This document shows, piece after piece, positions 54,306-64,000 of a DNA stretch of 64,000 bases. This stretch comes from Nothophaeocryptopus gaeumannii. Taxonomy: Eukaryota; Ascomycota; Dothideomycetes; Mycosphaerellales; Mycosphaerellaceae. Each line of letters starts with the position of its first letter. The stretch's first letter is position 1. The notes under the pieces were generated by a model, which made no database searches, was not told the origin of the DNA, and saw nothing but the letters and a program-made list of their open reading frames with translations. The position numbers were made by a program, and so were the translations under genes. Where the stretch lies: positions 2,790,001 through 2,854,000 of the forward strand of contig JASISA010000041.1 in the NCBI GenBank assembly GCA_031771865.1. The letters are read 5' to 3'.

Positions 54306-54644
54306 CATGCGCCAGAGAACGATCATGATGGCGATCGCATGGGTGATGAGCAGGTTCAAAACCTCATGCGTGACGGTACATTCGGTTGAGATGTGCCGCA
54401 ACGGATGACCGCGGCTTATGTTAGTGAACGTTGCTGGGGACTGGGAAGGGAGTGGTGACAAGGCATTGCATCGTACCGTATTGCATTACGAGGACCCAAA
54501 ATGAAAATGGGTCCGATGGTAGCATTGGAGAGGGCATACATTATATGATGGCATGGATACTTTAGATTCTTTCCGATTCCAAATGTCTGTCTATGCTGCT
54601 GACTTCCGACCTCATTCCATCGGCATCCCTCCACATCAACGAGA
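54306..54644. other. Intergenic between convergent genes
   Basis: About 340 bp between the end of the deubiquitinase extension and the NTF2-like stop. No feature seen. Confidence 0.45.
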
Positions 54645-55267
54645 TTACCCCTCAGCAATCTTCTTCGCCACCTCCGTCGCATCCTCCAAGAACTCCCTCG
54701 CCATCCCTGTATCAACATACTGCCTTATCCGGCTGACTTTTGTCCCATCATCCGTCAACGTCAGTGTACATAAGAACTCGAACGCATACTCCTTCCCTTC
54801 TTTGCCTGTAGCAGCAGCTCCTTTCAATTTGATGAAATGCACGGAATCGGTGACTACTACCCTTTTGTTTTCATCGATCTACACAAAAAAATAAAATGAT
54901 CAGCACACACACACCACATTATGTACAGAACCATGTGTGTGAGAGAGAGAGGATTTTGTAGTGAGTAGATAGATAGGACGACGGGACGTACCACGATACT
55001 CAAAACCTCCAATTCCCTCCCCGCTTCTGTCGTTTCGTACTCGACTTTCATCCGTTCTTCGTAGTGAGAGTTTGATTCGCCTTCGACGAAGGATGGGGGG
55101 AGTTGGGCTAGTAATGAGATGGGCGCTAGGAAGCGACGACAGGATGGGGTGAGGGTGGAGGAGAGGTGATGGACGTTGTTGGTTTGGCGGGCGTGATCCC
55201 AGGATTTGAGGAAGGCGTGGGCTGTGGAGTGCATGGTCTTGTAGGAAGAGGAGGTGGACGATGCCAT
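54645..55267 (-). CDS. NTF2-like (SnoaL-type fold) small protein
   Basis: Two exons (54992-55267 and 54645-54878) around a 112-nt pyrimidine-rich intron give 169 residues. A first helix (TMHSTAHAFLKSWDHARQTN) followed by a loop with SSTLTPSCRRFLAPI and a strand-rich second half (RVVVTDSVHFIKLKG, YAFEFLCTLTLTDDGTKVSRIRQYVDT) fit the NTF2-like cone fold used by SnoaL-type proteins. A conserved basis for catalysis is not evident. The intron is the longest clear one in the window and its acceptor is preceded by a T run. The role is unknown. Confidence 0.8.
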
Positions 55268-55835
55268 GGGGTACGGTATTGATCTGGTGGTGTTGGCGAT
55301 ACAAGTTGACGAGCTTCGGAAAGGCAGGATGAGTTCGGAATTGCACTCGTTTGGTTATTTCTTGGGTTTGTTTTTTGCTTCCTGTTCTGATCTAGAGTCT
55401 GGTAGCGAGTTCCGACGAGAGATAGTCGAGAGGTCGAATATTGATCGAGTTGTGGACAACGCTGAAGTTCAAATAGAAGTTAAGCCGTCTCGGCAATGCC
55501 GGGTAGGCTGAGCCAAGTCTTCAGCTGAGAAGGATTCGGAGTCGTGCTGGGGTCGAGATGCCCCTTCACCGAGAACTCAGGTATTAAAGACGAGCGTACG
55601 AAGCGAATGAGAGACGTGGAAGCGATGTTATTTATAATGGTCACTCTGTGGAGTGGTTCCGCCAATATCGCTGTTCAGCGATCGCTTTTTCAATTACTAA
55701 CGCTACAATGCTAGTGATCTCGACAGCCGCCAATTTCAAGGCTGACGAACAAACAACATCTGCATGCGAGTAGTGATCCCAGCTGTGTCAACGCCTGCCA
55801 GCGCCGTGTTCGTACACGTATATCAGCGTACAAGG
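55268..55835. other. Intergenic
   Basis: About 570 bp hold the NTF2-like promoter and the 3' flank of the next minus-strand gene. It may also contain a last small exon of that gene near 55745-55777. Confidence 0.4.
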
Positions 55836-57776
55836 CTACTTACCACTCGAGTTCAGCCAAGAGAATGCAGAAGCGCCGCCAATGGGGTTGGACTTGGTCT
55901 TAGCAGGAGCAGTGCCCGTGCCGGGCGTTGTTGGGGGTGGGGCTATACTCGTTGTCGTTGTGGACTTGACCGAGGATCCATCACCGCTTCGTCGTCTACC
56001 CTCGTCAAAGAACCTGCTCTTACCTTCTCCCGGGCTGGCAGTTCCAGAAGCAGTAGTGGCAGATGTCGAGAACGTCCGGCTTGCAGTCTTCGGCTTGAGT
56101 ACTTTGATCCCAGTATCTTTGCGCGTATAAGGTGCTTCCACTCTACCCTTGCTCGCATTCGCCCAGTCCAAGCCAGCTGATTGCAGTTGGGAAGTAGCTG
56201 ATGTAGTGTCCCGGCGCCAGTTGCCCCAGATCGCCGGGCTGTTGCCAGAGCGCAGTGGGGTGGAATCTGTAGGAGTTTCCTCGCGATCGGTACGAGTATT
56301 GAGCACCGTGAGGTTAGGCTGAGCAGCACTTGATTGTCGACTAGCTGGTCGTACCTCATCATCGGACCCCGTAGCACCAGGCTTCGCACCATCAGCCGTT
56401 TCTGACTCTGCGGCGATAGCACCTGGGGGTCGGTACTTCCCAGGCGGTGGACTTGCAGCTGCAGATGAAACCGACGCGGTGACTGACGCAGTAGAGCTTC
56501 CTCGCCCGAAGCCATTAACGTAGGGTTGTTCTCTCAGAGGCTGACGCGGAATGGCAGCACCTTGCGAAGTTGTCCAGCCGCTGGTAACGAACAAGGAATT
56601 GAACGCAGCTTCATTTTCGGGCCGGGAGAGCGGAATGCTCAGCTTATTCCGCTCGTCGTCAAATAGCGTCATGGTATTCGAGGAGAACAGGATGTCGGCG
56701 CTGTGAGCGCTGAGTACATCACTGCCAAGGAATATTCGGAGTGCTTTCTCATTGTGATCTGGCCCAGGACGCTCAATGACGCGGAACTCTACCACCAGAG
56801 AAGGAAGTTGAGGTGCAGGACTACTTGATCGCGAGGAGGCTGGATGCGGAACAGCTTCGGGAAAGAACACCGGTAGCTCAACGGTGCGGTAAGCATCCTC
56901 ATTATTCCGAATGACAGATTCGAAGCCTAGCTTTTGTATGAGGTCCAGCCCCAGATATGACTTGTAAGATCCAGTGCATACAGCTGCGTATAAGAGCGCG
57001 TCGTGCTTGAAATTGGTGTTCATCCAGCAACGAATAATGGCAGGAGCGGGGCCAAGAAGCATCAACCCAGGAGCAAGACAAGGCGTGTCGAGAGGCGATC
57101 GATCCGAGTGCCCCAGCCCAAACGCAGCAGTGTCCAGATGCAGGCTATTCGCACGGCCCGAAGCAGCTGAGCGCATTGAATGCGCCGAGCTCGCGCGTCC
57201 TTCGCTCTTATGAGATGAGGCCCGCTCGTTCATCTGGAGCCCGCCAAGACCGCTGCTCGTTCGCGACAGGAAGTCGACTGATGGTCGCGAGGAATGCGAG
57301 AAGTGATTTTGGTTCGCACTCTCATCAAAGCGGACGCTGTTCGCCCTCGATGTCGCACCCACACCTCTTCGCGGCTCGTCTTCGGCATCGAGGTGAAGGC
57401 TGCTCATAAGATTGTTCGCGTCGTCGTCGAATCCCGCAAAACGATCTGAGGGCGGGTGTTGGAGAGGTGCTGCAGATCCTTAGTCGCCAGTATCCACGAG
57501 TATACTGCCAAAGCTTATTCATGATATAGACTCACCTTGATTCGGCGTCCCACTAAGCACGCTGGGAAAAGGCGACTGAGTACCCCACACACTCTTCATG
57601 CGCGCATCGTCGTCCTGTCTCCTTTCCAGCCTCGCGATGCGCTCCGAGTGCTCGGCCTGGATCTGCTGTATCTTAGACACGTCGGTCTGTAGGCGCCAGG
57701 AGGAATCGTTGTTGGGAGTACTATTGCTATTGCTGCTGGAGGTCGACGGATAGAACGACTGGCTTTGCGGATCCAT
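55836..57776 (-). CDS. Conserved fungal protein with coiled coil and aspartyl-protease-like region
   Basis: Two exons (57536-57776 and 55836-57478) give 627 residues; an alternative acceptor a few bases downstream would keep the frame. The N-terminus has a coiled coil (VSKIQQIQAEHSERIARLERRQDD) and a KSVWGTQSPFPS motif. After a Ser/Arg-rich part, residues about 200-360 form a beta-rich region with a loop LMLLGPAPAIIRCWMNTNF, a strand pair (YKSYLGLDLIQKLGFE) and FLGSDVLSAHSADILF, similar to a pepsin/retropepsin-like fold; a catalytic D-[ST]-G is not visible. The C-terminus is Ser/Pro/Thr-rich. The stop TAG overlaps a perfect donor (GGTAAGTAG), so another spliced C-terminus is possible. Annotation as a ubiquitin hydrolase, used for similar proteins, is not supported by motifs. 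Confidence 0.75.
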
Positions 57777-58894
57777 CGCTCGGTGGACGCATCCAACTAG
57801 GCCACCGCCAACGTAGTGACGGCCTGCAGCTCACGCAAGCACGCCAGATACGCAGTGGCAGCTGTTTACTCCTTTCCGAGTGCCTCCGACGCCTCTTGCT
57901 CTCCTGCTCCTCCCTCAATTGCCAGCGGCGTCGCGCCGCAAGTGCGCACAAGTGTACTACGCCACAGCTGCTGCTCTTTCTTCCGTGATGGTTGAGTATA
58001 CTTGTTTGCTCAAGCATTCACGAGCCCGATGCACCAGTATCGCAGTCGGCAATGAAATGGCCTCGGATGTTCTCGTACACTTTGCGGCGGTGTATCAATT
58101 GGCTTTGCGGCTTTGCGGCTTTCCCGGCGGCGCAACGAGGCTCTGTACGGTGGTTTCGTGGTCGATGGAAACGTCGTGAGTGATCGATACGGCTCTTCGT
58201 AGATTCGTGCCTCGCACAACAGTCGTCTTCTGCTGTCTGCTTGAGTAGGGTGAAACGGCGGATACAGCCACCGCGGTCAAGTCCTTGTCGTGCCGTTAGA
58301 ACGTCGGGGATGGAGGTGAGAGTTTGCGCAGGTAGACTTTGTGAAACTCGTGTTGCGATGGGGGAGACGGGGATCCGGGTTGGATGCGCGCGGCCTTAGT
58401 CGTGCTTGCACTATGCGGAGAATATGTTGTTGTGACTGTGAAGGTCGATGATGAGAGTCCCTCTTCCCAAAGGTGGATGCGCTAGTCCTGCTAGTTCTAG
58501 GGTCTCCGCGGTGGCGCCTGCGCCTTCACGTGGCTCGAAGAAGCCAGCACGAGCCAATATGGCTTGGCAGGCTCAATGTTGTTGAGTAGTTCATGAGGAC
58601 TAAGAACTCCATGTCTACAGGAACTGCCAGTGAACAGCTGATGTCTCATGAGAAAGAAGCTCTGTAGAGTGGAAAGAAGTCCAAAGATCCTCTTCTCAGC
58701 TATACTACACAACGTTGTCGATTACAGAATTGAAGTCTTGCTCCACAGGTCCAGCCCAGTGATGATATCCCATACTTCATATCTCGTTACTCCGTCAAAC
58801 ATGCTATTCGCCGATGCAAATGCCTTGTTCAGCGCCTGGAACGCGCGGAATGCTTGGTTCACGGTATTCGCTGCTCAGGTTCAAATAGTTGGCA
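57777..58894. other. Intergenic, 1.1 kb
   Basis: Between two minus-strand genes. Only chance frames of 60-99 codons are seen. Confidence 0.45.
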
Positions 58895-60484
58895 TCAAGA
58901 CTCAACAACATCGGTACCAATTCGATGCTTAATCCAAAACAAGGCAACTGCAGCAAGGCCGATGACAACAGCAGCGCCAATCCCCAAGAAACTACACACT
59001 TGAATCAGTAATATTCTGTATCAGCTCGATACTACCAGAGAAACTCACATGCTGGTGAAGTCCGTCTCCTTAGCCTTCTCTTTGGTGCCCTCCATAATAT
59101 CCTTGGTGACACCCTTCACAGCATTCGTCGCCTGAGCAATCGTTTCATCAAGTAGTTCGACTTGATCTGTCACTTTGTCCTCCTGGGGCGTCATTGGCGG
59201 CGTGATTGGAGCCGCCGGTCTCTCCGAGGGTGCGGTTTCCCGCTGTGGCAGATCTTCGAGTTCCTCTCCATCTTCGACTACGCTCGGCAGGGATGGCGAG
59301 GTGGTGGCAGGGGCGGATGGTGATGGGTATGGTGAGGATTGGCTGCCGTGATGGTCTGAAGTCTGGTCTTCTGGCAGGGTCTTCTGTGTGCGAGCGAGGT
59401 GGTCGAGGATCCCTCTATGATCCGTCGGGAATCGCATGAGTGAATGGTCATTCTCGTCCGCCTCTTCTGGAATTGGTGAGCTAGAAGTGCTGCTATTCTT
59501 CCTTGTTCCAAGTACAGGTGACAGCTGGCCGAAAGAATCATCGTGTCTCTTGTCGTCGATCGCAATGCTCTCATGACGGAAGAGGGGAGAGTTGGTCTGC
59601 TCATGTGATGTTGGCGCAACAGACTCATGTCGTAGCAGCGGTGGACTCTCATGCTCATCGTCCTTCTCGGTGTGGTGCTCTGGGGCAGGCGCAAAGGTCT
59701 CGTGATCCATGAGTGGAGGCTGATCATGGTGCTCGCCTGGTTTGTCCAGTTTTGGCTCATCAACCTTGATGGGATCAGCTGGCTTGACTTCTGCGCCGCT
59801 CTCATGGGGCATAAGCGGCGCTTCATGTACGGAGTCAATCCGATCATGTGCGGTCTCCTTGACGGGCTCTTGAACAGCAGGCGCAGGCGCGGGAGCAGGC
59901 GCAGGGGTGTCAACCTTGACCAAATTGTTCTTGTTTCCCGAACCATCATCCACCTGTGGCTTGGTATCATCACAGACCCACCAATCTCCTGGACCGAGTC
60001 TCAATTTGTACTGATACTCTCCGGCTTCGACATTGAAGGTCTTGGAGAACTTGTATTCGCCCTTCTCATTCTGCGTCGAGGTCATCTCCACGGGCTCCCA
60101 TTGCGGATCGTTCAAGCTACCGGCTACGAATACCGGCGGTTTTAGATCTGGAGCACCGTATTCGATGGTGACTGGAACCTTCATGGCTGGTGGCCCTGGC
60201 GTCGTTGACCGGCTCGCCGCAGGTCGACCGATCCAGGAGGGTTTCTTCGCGACAGGATGTGGTGTGAGAGCAGGTGGCTGGCTTACTGGTGGGGCTGAGT
60301 CGAGGACGGCATCGATCGAAGGCGGTATTGTCTTGGAGAAGGATGTCACGCGCTTTTGGATAGATGGCATGTTAGCTAGGTCGCCTGGTGGTGTTGAATG
60401 ACGACCGTTGTTGGTAGGCTTGGGGGTGTTGGATCGGGTTTCAAAGGCAGCTCTGAGGTCTGAAACGCTGCTTCGCTTTGACAT
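58895..60484 (-). CDS. Glycogen-binding-domain (AMPK1_CBM) protein with C-terminal membrane anchor
   Basis: Two exons (59049-60484 and 58895-58991) around a 56-nt intron encode 510 residues from ATG 60484 (MSKRSSVSDLRAAFETR). At about 95-180 lies an E-set/AMPK beta-type carbohydrate-binding module: VPVTIEYGAPDLKPPVFVAGSLNDPQWEPVEM, then GEYKFSKTFNVEAGEYQYKLRLGPGDWWVCDD. An Ala-Pro repeat and several repeats of a (P/S)LxxHES/T motif follow. The last exon adds one hydrophobic helix, FLGIGAAVVIGLAAVALFWI, with a short basic/polar end, so the protein is probably tail-anchored with the module in the cytosol. It resembles yeast Crp1/Mdg1 in the module but not in the anchor. The module may bind glycan or scaffold. 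Confidence 0.8.
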
Positions 60485-60984
60485 AGGAGGGTTGCTGCTG
60501 ATGTGGGACGAGAGGGAGCATGTGTGCCTTACCGTGTATTGTCTGCTACGCCGAGCGTTGCGTGCCTGGCGAAGATGGAAGGCTCGGGTCGGACTGGGTT
60601 TCTGTGGCAAGTACAGTGAAGGCCGTTTCGGTTGCGATATCCTGACCGCGTAGTGATGTCGGCGGGGGTGGTGAGAGCGATGCGGAAGAAGACAGGAGGG
60701 TAAGGAAACAATGGCCCAGCCCGAGGTCAGCGCCGGTTCCAACTTCGCTCCATGCATGCATTGAATCAATGTGGTTGAGGAACCTAGCGTGACAGCATCC
60801 CGTCACATCCACCTCACCTCACCTCACCTTACCTCACCTCACCCATCTCTACTGTCTTTCCTCATCCCCGCCTGTCATACTTGATGGCGGCCGTCTACTG
60901 TCACATGAGTGTCGGAGGAGGCGTGTCAGGGGCCAAGCAGAAACGTGACGGAAGCGAGGCGGCCATCATCATGACAGACGAGGA
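60485..60984. promoter_or_regulatory. Divergent intergenic region with pentanucleotide repeat
   Basis: About 500 bp between the CBM gene (minus) and the possible gene at 60985 (plus). It holds the (ACCTC)n tract at 60810-60844 and presumably the promoter of the CBM gene. Confidence 0.4.
60810..60844. repeat. (ACCTC)n pentanucleotide tract
   Basis: Seven near-perfect ACCTC units with one C-to-T change lie about 330 bp upstream of the CBM gene start. It is pyrimidine-rich on this strand and may affect the promoter, but no function is shown. Confidence 0.85.
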
Positions 60985-61605
60985 ATGCTAGGATTTTGGG
61001 GTTCCATTGCGAACGTGGAGGCGGCCAAACAGTTGGGATTCAATTCCAGGGTTACCGTCACTTCGGAGCAGGAGCCGATTGATATTAAGTACAGTAGACT
61101 ACCGAACACGCTATGCCCGATCTCCACACCGTCTGGGAACGAGACAGGGCTCACGTTCTTCTCCTCACACGACAACCATCTCCCAACCTTCCACGACTAC
61201 TTACATACAACAATACGCGAGGCCCACAGGATAGGACAACCGGCCACCAGCATACATCTAGCACATCATGAAGATCCATGCTCTGCCCAGGCTGTCGCTT
61301 TCCTATGGATCCACTCTCACTTGGAAGAACAGCTCCAAGACCTTCTCTCATCGCTGGACTTCTCAGCACCTACATTCGATCCATCCACCGAACAGCGCAT
61401 GCCAGATGCTACCCTGCAGACCGGATGTGCTCCTTTCGCTGTTGTCCTTGGCAGAGACAGTGCCCTTCCCAGTGCCAAAAGACCAGCCTGCGATTATTCT
61501 CTTTTCACTCCTCTCGCAACATTAGGCTCTGATATACCTTGTCCGGCCCGTCACGAACAGAGTAATGCACTATTACTTCCAGACATATCTCAAAGGATTA
61601 TATAA
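60985..61605 (+). CDS. Possible gene, 206-residue protein of unknown function
   Basis: One open frame from ATG 60985 runs for 206 codons with balanced composition and no low-complexity runs, which supports coding, but no domain, signal peptide or membrane helix was recognised. It contains AHHEDPCSAQAVAFLWIHSH and a Leu-rich helix (LEEQLQDLLSSLDF). It has no clear introns. A second overlapping frame of similar position is shorter. Real gene and chance frame are both possible. Confidence 0.4.
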   Translation: MLGFWGSIANVEAAKQLGFNSRVTVTSEQEPIDIKYSRLPNTLCPISTPSGNETGLTFFSSHDNHLPTFHDYLHTTIREAHRIGQPATSIHLAHHEDPCSAQAVAFLWIHSHLEEQLQDLLSSLDFSAPTFDPSTEQRMPDATLQTGCAPFAVVLGRDSALPSAKRPACDYSLFTPLATLGSDIPCPARHEQSNALLLPDISQRII

Positions 61606-62024
61606 CTGCATCGCTGGCCGAGCGTTACTTACGCTGGTGTTAATCCGCTCTCCAGCACCGCCATGGTTCAAGAGCTTCGTAGGTGGGATGTATCATCGAC
61701 TTCTTTCATTCTCTAAAGACCTCATTGCATGAATTCAATGGCGTTTTGCTAATATTATGCCGCTCATACGCGATCGTTTGCCAGGCTGAAGGACTCATCA
61801 CGAATGTTTGCGGCGTCTTGGTAGCAATGAGCAGATCTGGACAGTCGTGAATAGGACCTACGATCTAGCATGATTTATATGATTGCGAATATGGAGCGCC
61901 TCATAGCCTCCACACCCAAGCAGCATCTTGTGGAACTTCACAGTGGAAACCGAAGGCATCCCAAGACCGCCAATAAACCCAATCGCACTACTGGAGGCCT
62001 TTTAATATCGCCAGTCTACCCACT
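61606..62024. other. Intergenic
   Basis: About 420 bp, probably the promoter of the rhodopsin-fold gene. No other feature. Confidence 0.45.
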
Positions 62025-63641
62025 ATGGCAGACACCACGACCGTCCCCGACTTGTGGTCCACCAACGTCCCGAACAGAGGCCCATCACTAGTGATCGTAT
62101 CAATCATCTTCCTCCTCATCACCACAACCTTCTTCGCGACCCGAATTGGCTGGCGCCTAGCCCACCAACAACGAGGAATCGATGACTACATGGCTACTGG
62201 CGCCTGGATCGTCCTCATAATCCAGACCGCCTTCGGAGGCATGGCTACTCACTATGGTTTCGGCAAGCATCGATCCGATATTCTACCAACTTTCCCGAAG
62301 GCGATGTTCTACTTCTACCTCTATCAGATATGTTACAAGATCCTGGGGACGTTTACGAAATTGACGTTTTGTTTCTTGTATTTGAGGATTTTCAGCCATC
62401 ATCTGGGGTTTCGGAAAATTGTCTGGGCGAATGTGGGGATTATCACTGCAGGTGGATTGGTGTTTACGATTGTTACGATTTGGCAGTGTAGTCCTGTTAT
62501 GAGGGCTTGGGATAGGAGGGTACAAGGGCACTGTATCAATAACCTCGGTTTCTGGTATTCCCACGCAGTCTTCAACACTTTGATGGACGTTGTGGTGAGT
62601 CCAGACCATCATCACCACCCTCAAAACCCTGAGAGCGATGTTGCTGACTGAATTCGGTAGGTCTTCATCCTCCCCATCCCCCTAATCCGCACCCTACAAA
62701 TGGCCATGCACACCAAAGCCGGCCTCATCTCCGTCTTCCTCCTAGGAGCTTTTACAATCGTCGCCTCCATCGTCCGCATGGCCGTCCTAGCCGGCAGCGC
62801 CAACAGCGGAGACGACCCGACATGGGGCAGCATGATGGCACTCATATGGACGGAAATTGAATCCAACACGGCTGTTATTTGTTGCTGTTTGCCGGTTCTG
62901 AGGACGTTGGCTGTTCGGGCTTGGAGAAAAATTACGGGCAAACCGATGACGCAGACGGGGCCGGGGAGTGATCCGGAGAATAAGATGGATGTTCCTCCTG
63001 GGCCGAGGAAGACGACGTTCGGAGAGAGGCTTTTTGGGGGTCATGGACTGCGCGAGGGCGTGGGACATTTTACGAACGTCCGTCACTCCGAGCGTGATCG
63101 TGCTGAGGAGGGTTTGGCCCGCGTTGCGACTGTGCCGAAAGTCACGCATTCGCCGAGTACGAAGAAGCACCAGGGTGGGAAGCTATGGATTGACGATATG
63201 ATGAAAAAAGTTGGTCTTGATCGAGACCATGACTCTTCTAAGTCCGACTCTTCGAATTCTAGAAAATCGTCAATCTCGGACAATCAGCTCCGCTCCACGG
63301 AAGAAGACCGTGCAACCGGCAGACTGGCGCCGAAGATCGAGCTGGATACGATATACCATAACCACGACTACCAGGCTCGCCAATCAAGGGAAGATGCGAG
63401 GTTGAGCGAGTACGTCCCAGCCTGGAAGCAGACGTATTTGATGAATGATGTGTCTAAGAGAAAGACGGATGCGAAGAATCATGAAAATCCTTTGAGGAGC
63501 AATCCAGCGTCGGTGTTTGTTGTGCGGGATGCGAGGGGGTCGGGGGCTGAGGATATGAGCGATCTTTCTGACTTTCTGAGAAACTCTGGGCCGCCGGAGG
63601 TTGAGTCTGACAAGGGAGCGGGAAACAGGGCTCTGAGATAA
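62025..63641 (+). CDS. Fungal rhodopsin-fold (Pth11-like) integral membrane protein
   Basis: Two exons (62025-62594 and 62661-63641) around a 66-nt intron with CTGAC encode 516 residues. Seven membrane helices are predicted in the first 310 residues, beginning SLVIVSIIFLLITTTFFATRIGWR. The fungal rhodopsin-domain signature is present: the first R-x-x-W/R pair, GIDDYM before TM2, YGFGKH, YFYLYQICYKILGTFTKLTFCFLYLRIF, and the second-loop cysteines (C in WQCSP and HCINN). A long cytosolic tail rich in Ser/Lys/Asp (about 310-516) follows. There is no CFEM domain at the N-terminus. Related proteins act as surface sensors in plant-associated fungi; the ligand is unknown. Confidence 0.9.
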
Positions 63642-64000
63642 TGTCGGTGGTCAACAAAGAGCCTACTGAGCGTTTGAGCAATGTGGAAGGCTGTGGGGGC
63701 CGAAAGAGGCCGCTGAGATGACTTTCGTTATCCGAAAGCGTTTTCAACTCAGCTGTTTGCAGTCTTGTCGTTTGAAAGATCAAAGGATCCTCAGCCCAGT
63801 CCGGACACATCTTGTCGTCCGCCAGTGGATAGCTCCTCCAACCTGTTCTCCAGTCTGCCTCGTCCGCTGTTATGCCCGGCCAGATCTTCTCCGTGATCGG
63901 TTTCATGTGTGGTGAAAGACTGTCCTTTCGTTACGTCTTCGTGATGTAGTTCTCCCGTAGGTCGGTATACCACTCACTGACGACAGGTTGAGAACCAAGA
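63642..64000. other. Window end, no gene seen
   Basis: The 3' flank of the rhodopsin-fold gene. Frames on the minus strand overlap the end of that gene and look accidental; a gene entering from beyond the window cannot be excluded. Confidence 0.4.

Noticed and set aside
24094..64000. A secondary-metabolite gene cluster around the TAM methyltransferase, NmrA-like and C2H2 genes
   Set aside because: There is no polyketide synthase, peptide synthetase, terpene cyclase or P450 in the window.
1..64000. Transposons or integrated viral genes
   Set aside because: No reverse transcriptase, transposase, capsid or terminal repeats were seen in any frame.

Overview
The window looks like nuclear DNA of a filamentous ascomycete, most likely a dothideomycete; the class is an inference from gene content and gene style. 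The evidence is dense, mostly 1-5 exon genes on both strands, short introns (about 45-112 nt) with GT...AG ends and CTRAC-type branch sites, and fungal-specific families: a Pth11-like rhodopsin-fold protein, a GT90 glycosyltransferase, an NmrA-like reductase, a TAM-type methyltransferase and a C2H2 transcription factor with a fungal_trans-like region. No transposon, CRISPR array or organelle DNA was seen.

Layout. 0-5 kb: a tRNA-Ser-like locus, then a minus-strand ING/PHD chromatin reader whose TAG stop is followed in frame by 293 open codons. 5.6-10.7 kb: a decayed accessory block. It holds a divergent pair of small secreted proteins (one frameshifted), an intact sterol isomerase (EBP family), a broken alpha/beta hydrolase and a broken membrane protein. 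11.9-29 kb: mostly housekeeping genes, namely a divergent Sel1-like / PPR-like pair, SDS22, a large five-exon conserved protein, an ENT nucleoside transporter, a CCC1/VIT1 iron transporter and a secreted phospholipase C-type phosphoesterase. 29.9-32.6 kb: a CysA-type serine O-acyltransferase, then two truncated gene relics facing away from each other (GTP cyclohydrolase I, and a kinase/phosphoribosyltransferase fusion).

33-44 kb: a one-TM coiled-coil protein, a TAM methyltransferase, a GT90 enzyme, a methyltransferase-like protein, a RidA protein sharing a 298-bp promoter with a C2H2 regulator, and an NmrA-like reductase. 45-64 kb: a CLC chloride transporter, a Ubp12-type deubiquitinase (again with an open in-frame extension after TAG), an NTF2-like protein, a coiled-coil/aspartyl-protease-like protein, a tail-anchored glycogen-binding-domain protein and a Pth11-like receptor.

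The genes do not form one pathway or an evident biosynthetic cluster. The points most worth following are the two unrelated genes with long open frames directly behind a TAG stop, the decayed divergent secreted-protein pair, the relic junction at 31.6-32.6 kb, and the odd tRNA-Ser-like locus. Most exon boundaries were read from splice motifs and frame continuity and were checked for phase; no database search was possible.
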